Virus record (IMG/VR): IMGVR_UViG_3300009706_000071
Coordinates: 1 to 22,117 of that record
Reading direction: 5' to 3' (one strand)
Source: a virus
Length of the DNA: 22,117 nucleotides
Positions 7,727-13,445 of this stretch are shown here, one piece after another. The notes beneath the pieces are model-generated. The model was not told the DNA's origin and did no database searches. It worked only from the letters and a program-made list of their open reading frames with translations. The position numbers and the translations under genes are program-made. Each line of letters starts with the position of its first letter. Within the stretch, counting starts at the first letter, position 1.

Positions 7727-8227
7727 ATGTCAGTAAAAATTGAATACCAAGAGATGCCACACATGATGCCAGTACCTATGGAGACTAAATCCAAAGGCTT
7801 TGTTGGCGGAATTATCTTATGGCTTACTAAGACTCGAACTTGGGAGATTACTAAAGATTGGAAATTTCACATAACCCATGATGGCAACACGCATCCAACG
7901 TACTACCTTATTCCAAAAGGATTTATCTTTGATGGCGCTTCAGTACCTAAACCATTAAGAAGTTGGCTCTCACCTATGGGAGTCCTCTTGAGTGGTGGTC
8001 TCGTACACGACTATGTGTATAAATTTGAAGTTCTCAAGTTAGGTGGCAAGAAGGGTGCTACAGACAAAAAGACTCAAAAATGGGCAGATATGCTCTTTAG
8101 AGACATTTGTGTAGATGTTAACGGATTTAAACTGATTAATTACCTAGCGTACTACGCACTTAGATTAGGTGGCTGGTTAGCTTGGAACGGACACCGCAAA
8201 CGCAATGTCAAATGGAATGCTAAATAA
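7727..8227 (+). CDS. DUF1353 family protein
   Basis: 166 aa with a textbook ribosome site (aaggag at 7716-7721). The DUF1353 core is clear: YYLIPKGFIFDGASVPKPLRSWLSP followed by GGLVHDYVYK, then a helical end with WADMLFRDICVDVNGF and a Tyr/Trp-rich tail. DUF1353 proteins are widespread in phages near lysis or tail genes. Their biochemical function is not established, although the conserved Asp/His (FDGAS and VHDY) suggest a metal or catalytic site. It is the last gene of the rightward late block. No recognisable endolysin is present, so it is a candidate to take part in lysis, which is inference. Confidence 0.88.
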   Translation: MSVKIEYQEMPHMMPVPMETKSKGFVGGIILWLTKTRTWEITKDWKFHITHDGNTHPTYYLIPKGFIFDGASVPKPLRSWLSPMGVLLSGGLVHDYVYKFEVLKLGGKKGATDKKTQKWADMLFRDICVDVNGFKLINYLAYYALRLGGWLAWNGHRKRNVKWNAK

Positions 8228-8231
8228 AAAA

Positions 8232-8269
8232 TTTGTACGATAGAAAATTATTTTTGTACGATAGAAAAT
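8232..8269. repeat. Two identical 17-bp direct repeats, 21-bp period
   Basis: The unit tttgtacgatagaaaat occurs at 8232-8248 and again at 8253-8269 with no mismatches, i.e. about two helical turns apart. It lies in the 54-base gap where the rightward late genes and the leftward early genes converge. No strong hairpin plus T-run is present, so it is not an ordinary terminator. Spacing in phase with the helix suggests a protein binding site. Confidence 0.8.
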
Positions 8270-8281
8270 CATTTTGTTTGA

Positions 8282-8533
8282 TTAAATAGACTTTAACGCT
8301 AACTTTAACATTTCGTCTTCGTAAGGTAACAATTTTTCTGCTTTAGGTTGTCTTCCTCTAGGCTTGCCGCCTTTTGCTCTGTTGTACGGTTCAAATACTT
8401 TAGCTCTATCCTTGTGTCTTTTTAAACGATTCCTAGCGGCTGATTCGGTTACGCCTAATGCTTGTGCAACCTCACGTGCAGTAACTATCGTTCCGTCAGA
8501 TAACTCATACGTCAGGGTTCTTCGCTTACCCAT
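8282..8533 (-). CDS. Small helix-turn-helix DNA-binding protein
   Basis: 83 aa, MGKRRTLTYELSDGTIV then VTAREVAQALGVTESAARNRLKRH (about 17-40), a good HTH, followed by a basic tail (RAKGGKPRGRQPKAEK). Start fixed at 8533: the ATG overlaps the stop of the upstream 38-aa gene as TAATG. The longer frame to 8608 has no ribosome site and runs through that gene. It is the last gene of the leftward operon and probably a small regulator or nucleoid-type protein. Target unknown; the 17-bp repeats just beyond its stop are an obvious site to test. Confidence 0.78.
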   Translation of the reverse strand: MGKRRTLTYELSDGTIVTAREVAQALGVTESAARNRLKRHKDRAKVFEPYNRAKGGKPRGRQPKAEKLLPYEDEMLKLALKSI

Positions 8534-8649
8534 TATTGTATGTACTGCTCGTACTGAGAGAACCATAAAGCTATGAATAGCGCTGAACCCGTAATAACCC
8601 AAATACATATATGTTTAATTATCTTAGCGGTTGTTATTAATGATTTCAT
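8533..8649 (-). CDS. 38-aa single-span membrane protein
   Basis: Reads MKSLITTAKIIKHICIWVIT, then GSALFIALWF and a short polar tail SQYEQYIQ. One membrane span covers about residues 13-31. A proper ribosome site (ggaga, six bases upstream) precedes the ATG at 8649, which itself overlaps the previous stop as ATGA. The stop overlaps the next start as TAATG. The junctions on both sides make a real gene likely despite its size. Function unknown. Confidence 0.68.
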   Translation of the reverse strand: MKSLITTAKIIKHICIWVITGSALFIALWFSQYEQYIQ

Positions 8650-8840
8650 TTCTTTTCTCCAATTAAACTGTTAATTAATGCATTGCGAGTTGAAGTAAAC
8701 ACTTTTAATCTTTTCTTAATCGCTTCAGATTCAGGTGTCTTATCAACTAAGCAACTTAAAATATCCATTGATTTTTTACCACTTTTTAACTCACCATCAG
8801 CGAACGCCATTAAGTCTTTGTCTGAGAATTTATTTTTCAT
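8646..8840 (-). CDS. Small acidic/basic protein with anti-sigma-like N-terminus
   Basis: 64 aa. The opening FSDKDLMAFADGEL resembles the N-terminal signature of many anti-sigma/zinc-finger regulators (LMAYADGEL), but the Cys/His ligands of that family are missing. The rest (SGKKSMDILSCLVDKTPESEAIKKRLKVF) is helical. The start overlaps the tail of the upstream 37-aa gene, and no separate strong ribosome site is seen, so it is probably translated by coupling. A role in blocking or redirecting host sigma factor is an idea only. Confidence 0.7.
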   Translation of the reverse strand: MKNKFSDKDLMAFADGELKSGKKSMDILSCLVDKTPESEAIKKRLKVFTSTRNALINSLIGEKK

Positions 8841-8943
8841 CAGGCATACCTAGTGTCATTAAGAGTAGCACAAGACCTGAACTAACAAGTCCTGTGCCAA
8901 TCAACGCCAAGAGAGGTACTGTAGTCTCAAGCAAGTACGTCAT
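8830..8943 (-). CDS. 37-aa single-span membrane protein
   Basis: Reads MTYLLETTVPLLALIGTGLV, then SSGLVLLLMTLGMPDEK. Almost the whole peptide (about 8-33) is one hydrophobic helix with a short charged end. A strong ribosome site (agagga, about six bases before the ATG) supports the start. It overlaps the upstream SAP-like gene by 17 bases and the downstream gene by 11. It looks like a tiny membrane protein; role unknown. Confidence 0.65.
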   Translation of the reverse strand: MTYLLETTVPLLALIGTGLVSSGLVLLLMTLGMPDEK

Positions 8944-9097
8944 AACATTCCTCTATAAGATTTTTCATTGATTTTCTTTTGTCCAGTTCAATGCCATGCC
9001 TTCTAGCTTTTTTCTCTAATTGAACCTTAGAAAAGTTTTCAGTAATGAAGTCAACATTCATACTGCGACTCCAAAATGGTTTGTATTTGTTACTCAT
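8927..9097 (-). CDS. 56-aa protein with SAP/HeH-like motif
   Basis: Starts MSNKYKPFWSRSMNVDFITE and continues NFSKVQLEKKARRHGIELDK then RKSMKNLIEECYDVLA. The LxxKARRHGIELDKRKSMKNLI segment fits a helix-extended loop-helix (SAP, HeH or Rho-N type), a small nucleic-acid binding fold found in many phage proteins. The ribosome site ggag lies seven bases before the ATG at 9097. The upstream lipoprotein stop lies two bases before the ATG. Probably a DNA or RNA binding accessory protein. Confidence 0.7.
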   Translation of the reverse strand: MSNKYKPFWSRSMNVDFITENFSKVQLEKKARRHGIELDKRKSMKNLIEECYDVLA

Positions 9098-9098
9098 A

Positions 9099-9314
9099 TT
9101 ACTTCTCCTTATCTATATCTTTTTGGGTAAGAAAACCTGAACATAACGTCATGTTTTCGCTTGAGCAGATTAATTGGTCATCACCTATAACATCAGGTGG
9201 TATTAACAATGAATCATGCTTTTCTTGTAATGCACTACAGCCGGACATTGTTAATGATATTGCAACATATGGCAACACAATTAAAAATGCAAATATTTTA
9301 AAATGGGATGTCAT
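9099..9314 (-). CDS. Small lipoprotein nested against SSB
   Basis: 71 aa from ATG 9314 (a longer frame to 9365 would lie entirely inside ssb and has a poor start). MTSHFKIFAFLIVLPYVAIS followed by LTMSGCSALQ is a lipoprotein signal with the lipid-modified Cys at about residue 24. The mature part is about 47 aa, charged, with a Cys pair (LICSS, LTLCSG-like) and a Lys/Asp tail. Its first 17 bases overlap the last SSB codons in another frame. A secreted lipoprotein in a recombination operon is unexpected. It could be an outer-membrane spanin subunit, a superinfection-exclusion factor or a surface protein; nothing decides. Confidence 0.7.
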   Translation of the reverse strand: MTSHFKIFAFLIVLPYVAISLTMSGCSALQEKHDSLLIPPDVIGDDQLICSSENMTLCSGFLTQKDIDKEK

Positions 9315-9735
9315 CGTCAAACTCCTCAGTAGCAACCGGGGTAATAGAAGCTGGAGCATCAGCAATTTGTTGAGCTGGAGCTTGCGTGTTAGCTTTCTTA
9401 GATAAAATCTTTAACTCAGAACCAAAGCCGGAAAGCTTTACCTCAGTCACGTATTTCTTTTCACCGTTTGGTGCATCATAACTTCGGTGAGTTAGCTGTC
9501 CTTCTATGTACAATTGCGTACCTGTATCAAGGTCTAATTTTTGTACAACTTCCGCAAGCTTATTAAAAATTGTTATACGATGGTATTGAGCCAAGGTCTT
9601 TTTTTCTCCGGAATTTTTATCTACCCAAGATTCATTTGTTGCTAAATTTAACAGAGCTACTACTCCGCCACTTGACGTGTTTTTAATTTCTGCTGGCTTG
9701 GTTAGGTTACCAATCAATATTACTTTATTTACCAT
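9298..9735 (-). CDS. ssb: Single-stranded DNA-binding protein
   Basis: 145 aa, OB-fold SSB that coats single-stranded DNA during replication and recombination. Residues 1-112 match the family throughout: VNKVILIGNLTKPAE, VALLNLATNESW, QYHRITIFNKLAEVV, GTQLYIEGQLTHRSYDAPNG, YVTEVKLSGFGSELKIL. A Gln/Ala/Pro linker follows, and the tail EEFDDDIPF is the classic acidic tip that recruits partner proteins. The ribosome site aaggag is seven bases upstream. It sits just downstream of the ERF annealase, the usual pairing in recombination modules. Confidence 0.95.
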   Translation of the reverse strand: MVNKVILIGNLTKPAEIKNTSSGGVVALLNLATNESWVDKNSGEKKTLAQYHRITIFNKLAEVVQKLDLDTGTQLYIEGQLTHRSYDAPNGEKKYVTEVKLSGFGSELKILSKKANTQAPAQQIADAPASITPVATEEFDDDIPF

Positions 9736-9759
9736 TACATCTCCTTATATTAAATTAGG

Positions 9760-9779
9760 TGGTTACTTAACGGTAACCA
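9760..9779. other. 7-bp hairpin in the ERF-SSB gap
   Basis: tggttac at 9760-9766 pairs with gtaacca at 9773-9779 around a six-base loop. It lies in the 102-base noncoding gap (9736-9837) between the annealase and SSB genes on the leftward transcript. There is no T-run after it, so it is not a terminator. It may affect translation or stability of the ssb message. A 21-codon frame read leftward just before it (about 9763-9828) has only a weak ribosome site and is not called. Confidence 0.45.
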
Positions 9780-9837
9780 ATCGGTAGCGTTTGTTTTAAC
9801 TTTACGAGGCTAGGACACCCCGACTTCAGCATAGGTG

Positions 9838-10482
9838 CTACACCTCTGAGTTCTTTTGCGCTTCTGCTGTGGCAAATTTTACAATACGTTCAAGCTTATC
9901 CTCTTTCTTAGTCTTAGCTTCATCAGCTATTTTAACCGCACGTTCAGTCATATATGCAGATTCATCAGACCGTAGTTCTTTCCATACAGCAGACTTGAGA
10001 GGTACGTTACCTTTAAAATTAGTAAGCACTTCTAATATTCCTTCTTCATCTGCTTCTTCAATAGCCATTGATAAAGCTTGAGATATGTACGCTACTGCTG
10101 ATGCCATAGTTAATTCATGTACAGCAATGTGTGACTGTTGCAATTTAGCGTTCTCAACCTCCTCATACGAGGCAATTTGACCGCTTGGCATTAAACCAAT
10201 ACCAAACGCCAGCGCCCTTCCTATTGCGGAAGTCTCCGCGCATTCTACATGAGACGTGCTGTTGATGTTACTAGAACCCATGTCTTCTTTTGCATGACCA
10301 GTACCTCTAATAACTCCATCAACAACAGCATGAGCTTTAAAAATTACTTGCCCATCTTTGTTTGTTACTATCTCAGTAAGAATTTGTCCATTCTCGTACA
10401 TCTCTTTAAACTTATGAACACGATTAACCACCATGGCATAATCTGCTCCGCCTTGTACCTTAGTTGTTTTAACTGTTGCCAT
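9838..10482 (-). CDS. erf: ERF-family single-strand annealing protein
   Basis: 214 aa. ERF proteins anneal complementary single strands and drive phage recombination. The family core is visible: ADYAMVVNRVHKFKEM, then the characteristic STSHVECAETSAIGRALAFGIGL around residues 75-98, preceded by GTGHAKEDMGSSN. The C-terminal third is helical, charged and Lys-rich, as usual for this family. The start is supported by aaggag about eight to ten bases upstream and overlaps the stop of the winged-helix gene as TAATG. The gene pairs with SSB downstream. Confidence 0.88.
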   Translation of the reverse strand: MATVKTTKVQGGADYAMVVNRVHKFKEMYENGQILTEIVTNKDGQVIFKAHAVVDGVIRGTGHAKEDMGSSNINSTSHVECAETSAIGRALAFGIGLMPSGQIASYEEVENAKLQQSHIAVHELTMASAVAYISQALSMAIEEADEEGILEVLTNFKGNVPLKSAVWKELRSDESAYMTERAVKIADEAKTKKEDKLERIVKFATAEAQKNSEV

Positions 10483-10856
10483 TATATAATCTCCTTGTCA
10501 AGTCTTTTATCCATATTTTTCGTACCAAGATATTGATACTTTGCCCAAGTACATGGTGTACCAAATTTGTTAGTGCCTTTTATTATTTGAGTAGGCTCAA
10601 CAAACTGATGACCTAATTTTTTTAAATCAAATATCACAGCCGCTATTCTTGTGATGCTGTATGTGTCTTCAGCTTCACGATGTGTAATACTTCCTTTAGT
10701 CCTAAGGTAAGATAAGACCTGTTCTTTTTGGTTACTGATATTATTCTCCTTAATTTGCATAGCTTCTAAGATTTCTGTTTCAATGTATTCACCACCTTCA
10801 AAATCATAGTGGTCTTTGTTAGCGTAAGTTCTTTCTACTCCATTAATGTCAGCCAT
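10482..10856 (-). CDS. Winged-helix DNA-binding protein (HTH_39-like)
   Basis: 124 aa. Residues about 42-85, QKEQVLSYLRTKGSITHREAEDTYSITRIAAVIFDLKKLGHQF, match the small winged-helix family seen in many phage early operons (helix, SIT-start recognition turn, RIAAxIFDL recognition helix, wing). The N-terminal 40 residues are acidic. Overlaps both neighbours by one base (TAATG). Likely a DNA-binding accessory or regulator for the recombination operon. No catalytic residues. Confidence 0.78.
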   Translation of the reverse strand: MADINGVERTYANKDHYDFEGGEYIETEILEAMQIKENNISNQKEQVLSYLRTKGSITHREAEDTYSITRIAAVIFDLKKLGHQFVEPTQIIKGTNKFGTPCTWAKYQYLGTKNMDKRLDKEII

Positions 10857-11188
10857 TATTTCGCTCCTAGTTTTAGTTCAAAAGAAAGTTCATCTTGTAG
10901 CACATCTTTAATCTGCGCTGTAAAGTCATAGTCAAAGGTTTCTTCATAGTCTTGATGCTTGCCATAGACTTGAGCATAAAAACTGTAATATCGAAGATTT
11001 ACCACCTTGTTGATAGCATCAGCTAGTGTAAGAACATCCTGTACATTGACAGTTTGATTAATATCGTCAACTAAATGCTCAACCTCCATAAGAATATTAT
11101 CAACCTCAATCAAACAATTATCTCTAGCAGAATCGAAGTTAGATTCCCATTCAGTTTGAAAGTCATCATCTTGTTTAAAATTTTCCAT
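10856..11188 (-). CDS. Acidic helical hypothetical protein
   Basis: 110 aa, very rich in Asp, Glu, Asn and Gln, with predicted long helices (ARDNCLIEVDNILMEVEHLVDDINQTV and LTLADAINKVVNLRYYSFYAQVYG). First gene after a strong promoter (11233-11261), with ggag eight bases before the ATG. Not recognised. The strong acidity could mean a DNA mimic or a protein-binding factor, which is inference. Confidence 0.72.
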   Translation of the reverse strand: MENFKQDDDFQTEWESNFDSARDNCLIEVDNILMEVEHLVDDINQTVNVQDVLTLADAINKVVNLRYYSFYAQVYGKHQDYEETFDYDFTAQIKDVLQDELSFELKLGAK

Positions 11189-11209
11189 TTACTTCTCCTA
11201 TTTAGTTAT

Positions 11210-11226
11210 GTGATTAATTCAATCAC
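11210..11226. promoter_or_regulatory. 17-bp dyad downstream of the leftward promoter
   Basis: gtgattaattcaatcac: arms gtgatt (11210-11215) and aatcac (11221-11226) are perfect complements around five bases. It lies just downstream of the -10 of the 11233-11261 promoter, in the leader, where an operator or a leader hairpin would act. It is not a CRP site because the spacing differs. Confidence 0.5.
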
Positions 11227-11232
11227 GAAGTG

Positions 11233-11261
11233 AGTATATCATAAACGATATATAAAGTCAA
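11233..11261 (-). promoter_or_regulatory. Sigma70-type promoter for the recombination operon
   Basis: Read leftward: TTGACT (11261-11256), 17-base spacer, TATACT (11238-11233). Both hexamers are one base from consensus and the spacing is ideal. It would drive the genes from 11188 down to 8282. The -35 box overlaps the stop of the upstream 95-aa gene. Confidence 0.8.
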
Positions 11262-11545
11262 CCTAGGTTTAACAAATACTCTTCAGAGTAATTAGTGTTA
11301 GCTAAAACTTTATCGTAATGTAAATTGATTATTACAGCCATGTCATCGAGAACCATGTGACTCATTATTCCAAGAGTTTCAAGGTGACGAACGTCACTTA
11401 GTTTTAAGCCATTCTGTTGCAATATTGAACGCTCAGTCTCAGCTTTGTCTTCATCACCCCATAGCGATACACAGACCATCTCTTTGTCGTTCCATCTGTA
11501 ATCTGCTACATTGAGTAGCTTAACTAATAAGTCAGTAATATTCAT
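11258..11545 (-). CDS. Hypothetical protein, leftward operon
   Basis: 95 aa, mixed helix/strand: ITDLLVKLLNVADYRW, MVCVSLWGD, ETERSILQQNGLKLSDVRHLETLG and MVLDDMAVIINLHYDKVLANT. No motif recognised. Coupled to the upstream 96-aa gene by an ATGA overlap at 11542-11545. Lies at the end of the operon started from 12382-12409. Confidence 0.7.
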   Translation of the reverse strand: MNITDLLVKLLNVADYRWNDKEMVCVSLWGDEDKAETERSILQQNGLKLSDVRHLETLGIMSHMVLDDMAVIINLHYDKVLANTNYSEEYLLNLG

Positions 11546-11832
11546 ACATTCTCCTCTGTTAAATTAGGCACAGGTTGTTTAAGAACTTCACCAATAATAT
11601 CCCAATGAGTTTGTGAAGTTTCAAGAAAATCTAAGTCAGCATCAAGCCATTTTTTATGAACTTTTTTGCATTGGGAAACACTAGCACTTCGTAAATAATG
11701 TCTGTACTCGTATGCCCAAAAATATGCAAGACCTAAATAACTAGGTGTACCTATAAAAGTTTCGTCAAGTTTAAGCAAAGCATCTGTAGCTTGCCAAGTA
11801 ATTGTTTCAAGGTTGATTGAATATGTAGACAT
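11542..11832 (-). CDS. Hypothetical protein, leftward operon
   Basis: 96 aa, helical and Trp/Tyr-rich (ETITWQATDALLKLDETF, LAYFWAYEYRHYLRSASV, CKKVHKKWLDADLDFLET). No catalytic pattern and no membrane span. It overlaps the zinc-ribbon gene by one base (TAATG) and the next gene by four, so all three are expressed together. Function unknown. Confidence 0.7.
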   Translation of the reverse strand: MSTYSINLETITWQATDALLKLDETFIGTPSYLGLAYFWAYEYRHYLRSASVSQCKKVHKKWLDADLDFLETSQTHWDIIGEVLKQPVPNLTEENV

Positions 11833-12023
11833 TATTTTTTCCCCTTAATTATCCAAGCATTTTTTTCTACATCTGAATGACATCCATCACATTCAATTGC
11901 AGACCAAGAAAAATGATAAACAGTAGAACTTTTATCACATACTGGACAGATAATTTGTTTACCATCAACTCCAGCTCTAGTATATTTGTTAACGTATTTA
12001 GTATCGTAAGTAATTGTGTGCAT
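11832..12023 (-). CDS. Small zinc-ribbon protein
   Basis: 63 aa. Cysteines at 26, 29, 45 and 48 (CPVC and CDGC) form a clean C-x2-C, C-x2-C zinc ribbon with aromatic residues between (VYHFSWSAIE). This fold commonly binds DNA, RNA or proteins in early phage genes, and similar mini-ribbons occur in Lar/DUF restriction-alleviation groups, although this link is weak. The ribosome site (aggaga) is clear. Confidence 0.78.
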   Translation of the reverse strand: MHTITYDTKYVNKYTRAGVDGKQIICPVCDKSSTVYHFSWSAIECDGCHSDVEKNAWIIKGKK

Positions 12024-12041
12024 TGTATCTCCTAGGTAGTT

Positions 12042-12058
12042 GGGGGGAGTTACCCCCC
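12042..12058. other. G6/C6 hairpin in an intergenic spacer
   Basis: Six G (12042-12047), a five-base loop and six C (12053-12058) form a perfect GC stem in the 41-base gap upstream of the zinc-ribbon gene. On the leftward transcript no T-run follows, so it is not an ordinary terminator. It may protect or cut the message, or block ribosome entry. Confidence 0.5.
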
Positions 12059-12064
12059 GGATAA

Positions 12065-12337
12065 TTAAATTAGTGCGCCTGTCTTAATATCAATAGTAAA
12101 TTCTGCGGCATCAAAAAAAGAATCACGATTGTCTGAACTGTGATGACCTTCTAATGAATAGCTGTCATCTAAATATTTGTAAAGAACTTCGTCTTTGTCA
12201 CCTTCAACATGGTTGTCTAAAAAAGCAATAATTTCAATTGGACTTTTATGCCATTTAGGTGCAAGAGTTAAATCAGTATTTTCATTAAAAGTTTTTATAG
12301 TACATTTAACGCCTATGTAGTGGTCTAAATTTTTCAT
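12065..12337 (-). CDS. Hypothetical protein, first gene of the 12382 operon
   Basis: 90 aa, acidic, with an N-terminal strand region (HYIGVKCTIKTF), WHKSPIEIIAFLDNHVEGD, and a His/Asp/Ser-rich segment (SLEGHHSSDNRDSFFDAAEF). No family recognised. Start supported by an aggagat ribosome site and the promoter just upstream. Confidence 0.72.
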   Translation of the reverse strand: MKNLDHYIGVKCTIKTFNENTDLTLAPKWHKSPIEIIAFLDNHVEGDKDEVLYKYLDDSYSLEGHHSSDNRDSFFDAAEFTIDIKTGALI

Positions 12338-12381
12338 TGTATCTCCTAGATTTAAGTTAAAGTTATGTTGTTGTTGAGAGT

Positions 12382-12409
12382 ATTATATCACAATTGAGGT
12401 ACTTGTCAA
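12382..12409 (-). promoter_or_regulatory. Strong sigma70 promoter
   Basis: Read leftward: TTGACA (12409-12404), 16-base spacer, TATAAT (12387-12382). Both hexamers are exact consensus. It sits between a terminator and the 90-aa gene and starts a new leftward unit. Confidence 0.85.
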
Positions 12410-12440
12410 GCTTTATTTAATTAAACAGAACAAATAAGTT

Positions 12441-12473
12441 AAAAAAAACCCCCGGGAGAATAAGTCCGGGGGG
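12441..12473 (-). terminator. Intrinsic terminator after the DUF932 gene
   Basis: ccccccgg-type arms at 12449-12455 and 12466-12472 form a 7-bp GC stem with a ten-base loop. Read leftward, the stem is followed at once by eight T (12448-12441). It ends the transcript of the 12501-13301 gene and isolates it from the next operon. Confidence 0.88.
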
Positions 12474-12500
12474 AAACGTTACTTACGTTTATTGGAGATG

Positions 12501-13301
12501 TTATGCTACAAGCAACTCATTAAGCATAGGAATAGCTTTTCTTACCTTAGCCTCACGATTGTATATAGTAGCAACTTTGTTAGCCTCATTCTTAAATTTA
12601 GCGTGGCTAGACCAATCAGTTAAAGTATTAAAGACTGCCCAAAGATTCTTACCCATCTCATTAACATATTTTAGGTAAGTCTCTTCAAGTAGTAACTCAA
12701 GTCTATCACTTTTGCCAGCAACTCTCTGAAAAATCTTAGTAGCTTCTGCATTAGTAACTGGAGACTGTGGGTATTTTTTCCAAAGCTCAGTATTTTTTGT
12801 ATAGACTATAAGAGCTGTCTCAAGTTTAGCAACTGCAACGTCAACGTCTAAGCTTCTTGTGTGTTTAGCACTATACTCAGAGAATGCATCAGCAATTACT
12901 TGACCGTTCATACAAGCAAGTCTAACAGCTCCTACCATAGACATAAACTTCCAAGAGCCATCGTAAGAGTTAAGCACCATAATTTTAAGGTCAACAAAGT
13001 CACCTGTGTCAATCTCAATCCTGTGAGCTGGGAAAGTATAAGTAACAATAGTCTTAGCACCCATGTGAGACTGTTGGATGTCTTTAGTCATGTCAGTCCT
13101 GTCTAAATCAGAAGCTAAGATAACTTCGTGAAACTGAGGCATGATGTCAGCATTCTGAACTAGGTTATAGTTCTTGCCTACTACTGCGATTGGAGTGCCA
13201 TCGTCATTTACAATAGCTTTGTGTGTTGGTACTAACATTGCGTCACCACCAGTAAATAAAACTCTCTCTTCTACTACGTTATATTCATTTACTAATTCCA
13301 T
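12501..13301 (-). CDS. DUF932 phage/plasmid-like protein
   Basis: 266 aa. The conserved DUF932 centre is plain: VLNSYDGSWKFMSMVGAVRLACMNGQVI (about 110-137), preceded by the THKAIVNDDGTPIAVVGKNYNLVQN segment near the N-terminus and followed by a helical C-terminal half (KLETALIVYTKN, LLLEETYLKYVNEMGKNLWAVFNTLTDW). These proteins are common on plasmids and phages; a link to DNA metabolism or anti-restriction is often guessed but not proven. It has its own promoter and a strong terminator, so it is an isolated transcription unit facing away from the structured RNA region. Confidence 0.88.
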   Translation of the reverse strand: MELVNEYNVVEERVLFTGGDAMLVPTHKAIVNDDGTPIAVVGKNYNLVQNADIMPQFHEVILASDLDRTDMTKDIQQSHMGAKTIVTYTFPAHRIEIDTGDFVDLKIMVLNSYDGSWKFMSMVGAVRLACMNGQVIADAFSEYSAKHTRSLDVDVAVAKLETALIVYTKNTELWKKYPQSPVTNAEATKIFQRVAGKSDRLELLLEETYLKYVNEMGKNLWAVFNTLTDWSSHAKFKNEANKVATIYNREAKVRKAIPMLNELLVA

Positions 13302-13342
13302 CTGTGTATCTCCTATTAAGTTAAAAGTGCCATTTGTTTCTC

Positions 13343-13357
13343 AATGACGTAGTCATT
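13343..13357. promoter_or_regulatory. 15-bp palindrome at the DUF932 promoter
   Basis: aatgac gta gtcatt, perfect six-base arms around a three-base centre (13343-13357). It overlaps the -10 box and start point of the leftward promoter, where a repressor would block RNA polymerase. Operator role is inferred from position. Confidence 0.55.
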
Positions 13358-13384
13358 ATATCAGATTAGATACGTTCTGTGTAA
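13355..13384 (-). promoter_or_regulatory. Leftward promoter of the DUF932 gene
   Basis: Read leftward: TATAAT at 13360-13355 is exact consensus. The best -35 is TTACAC (13384-13379) with an 18-base spacer, which is moderate. It lies about 55 bases upstream of the DUF932 start. Confidence 0.65.
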
Positions 13385-13411
13385 TTAAATAGAAAAATAA
13401 ATTGAAATAGT

Positions 13412-13440
13412 TTGACCTAGATTTAATCTACGGGTATGAT
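13412..13440 (+). promoter_or_regulatory. Rightward promoter of the structured RNA, with internal operator
   Basis: TTGACC (13412-13417), 17-base spacer, TATGAT (13435-13440). The spacer starts with a perfect 13-bp palindrome, tagatt-t-aatcta (13418-13430), exactly where a repressor bound between the boxes would block transcription. Transcription would start near 13447, at the 5' edge of the folded region. Confidence 0.7.
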
Positions 13441-13445
13441 TTGTG

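Noticed and set aside
8534-8608. Longer N-terminus for the 8282 HTH gene up to 8608
   Set aside because: No ribosome site, and a 38-aa membrane gene with good junctions occupies that stretch in another frame.
9315-9365. Longer start for the lipoprotein gene at 9365
   Set aside because: It would lie wholly inside ssb and spoil the signal peptide and lipobox that start at 9314.
9763-9828. 21-codon frame between erf and ssb
   Set aside because: Weak ribosome site, too short to judge, and the hairpin explains part of the gap.
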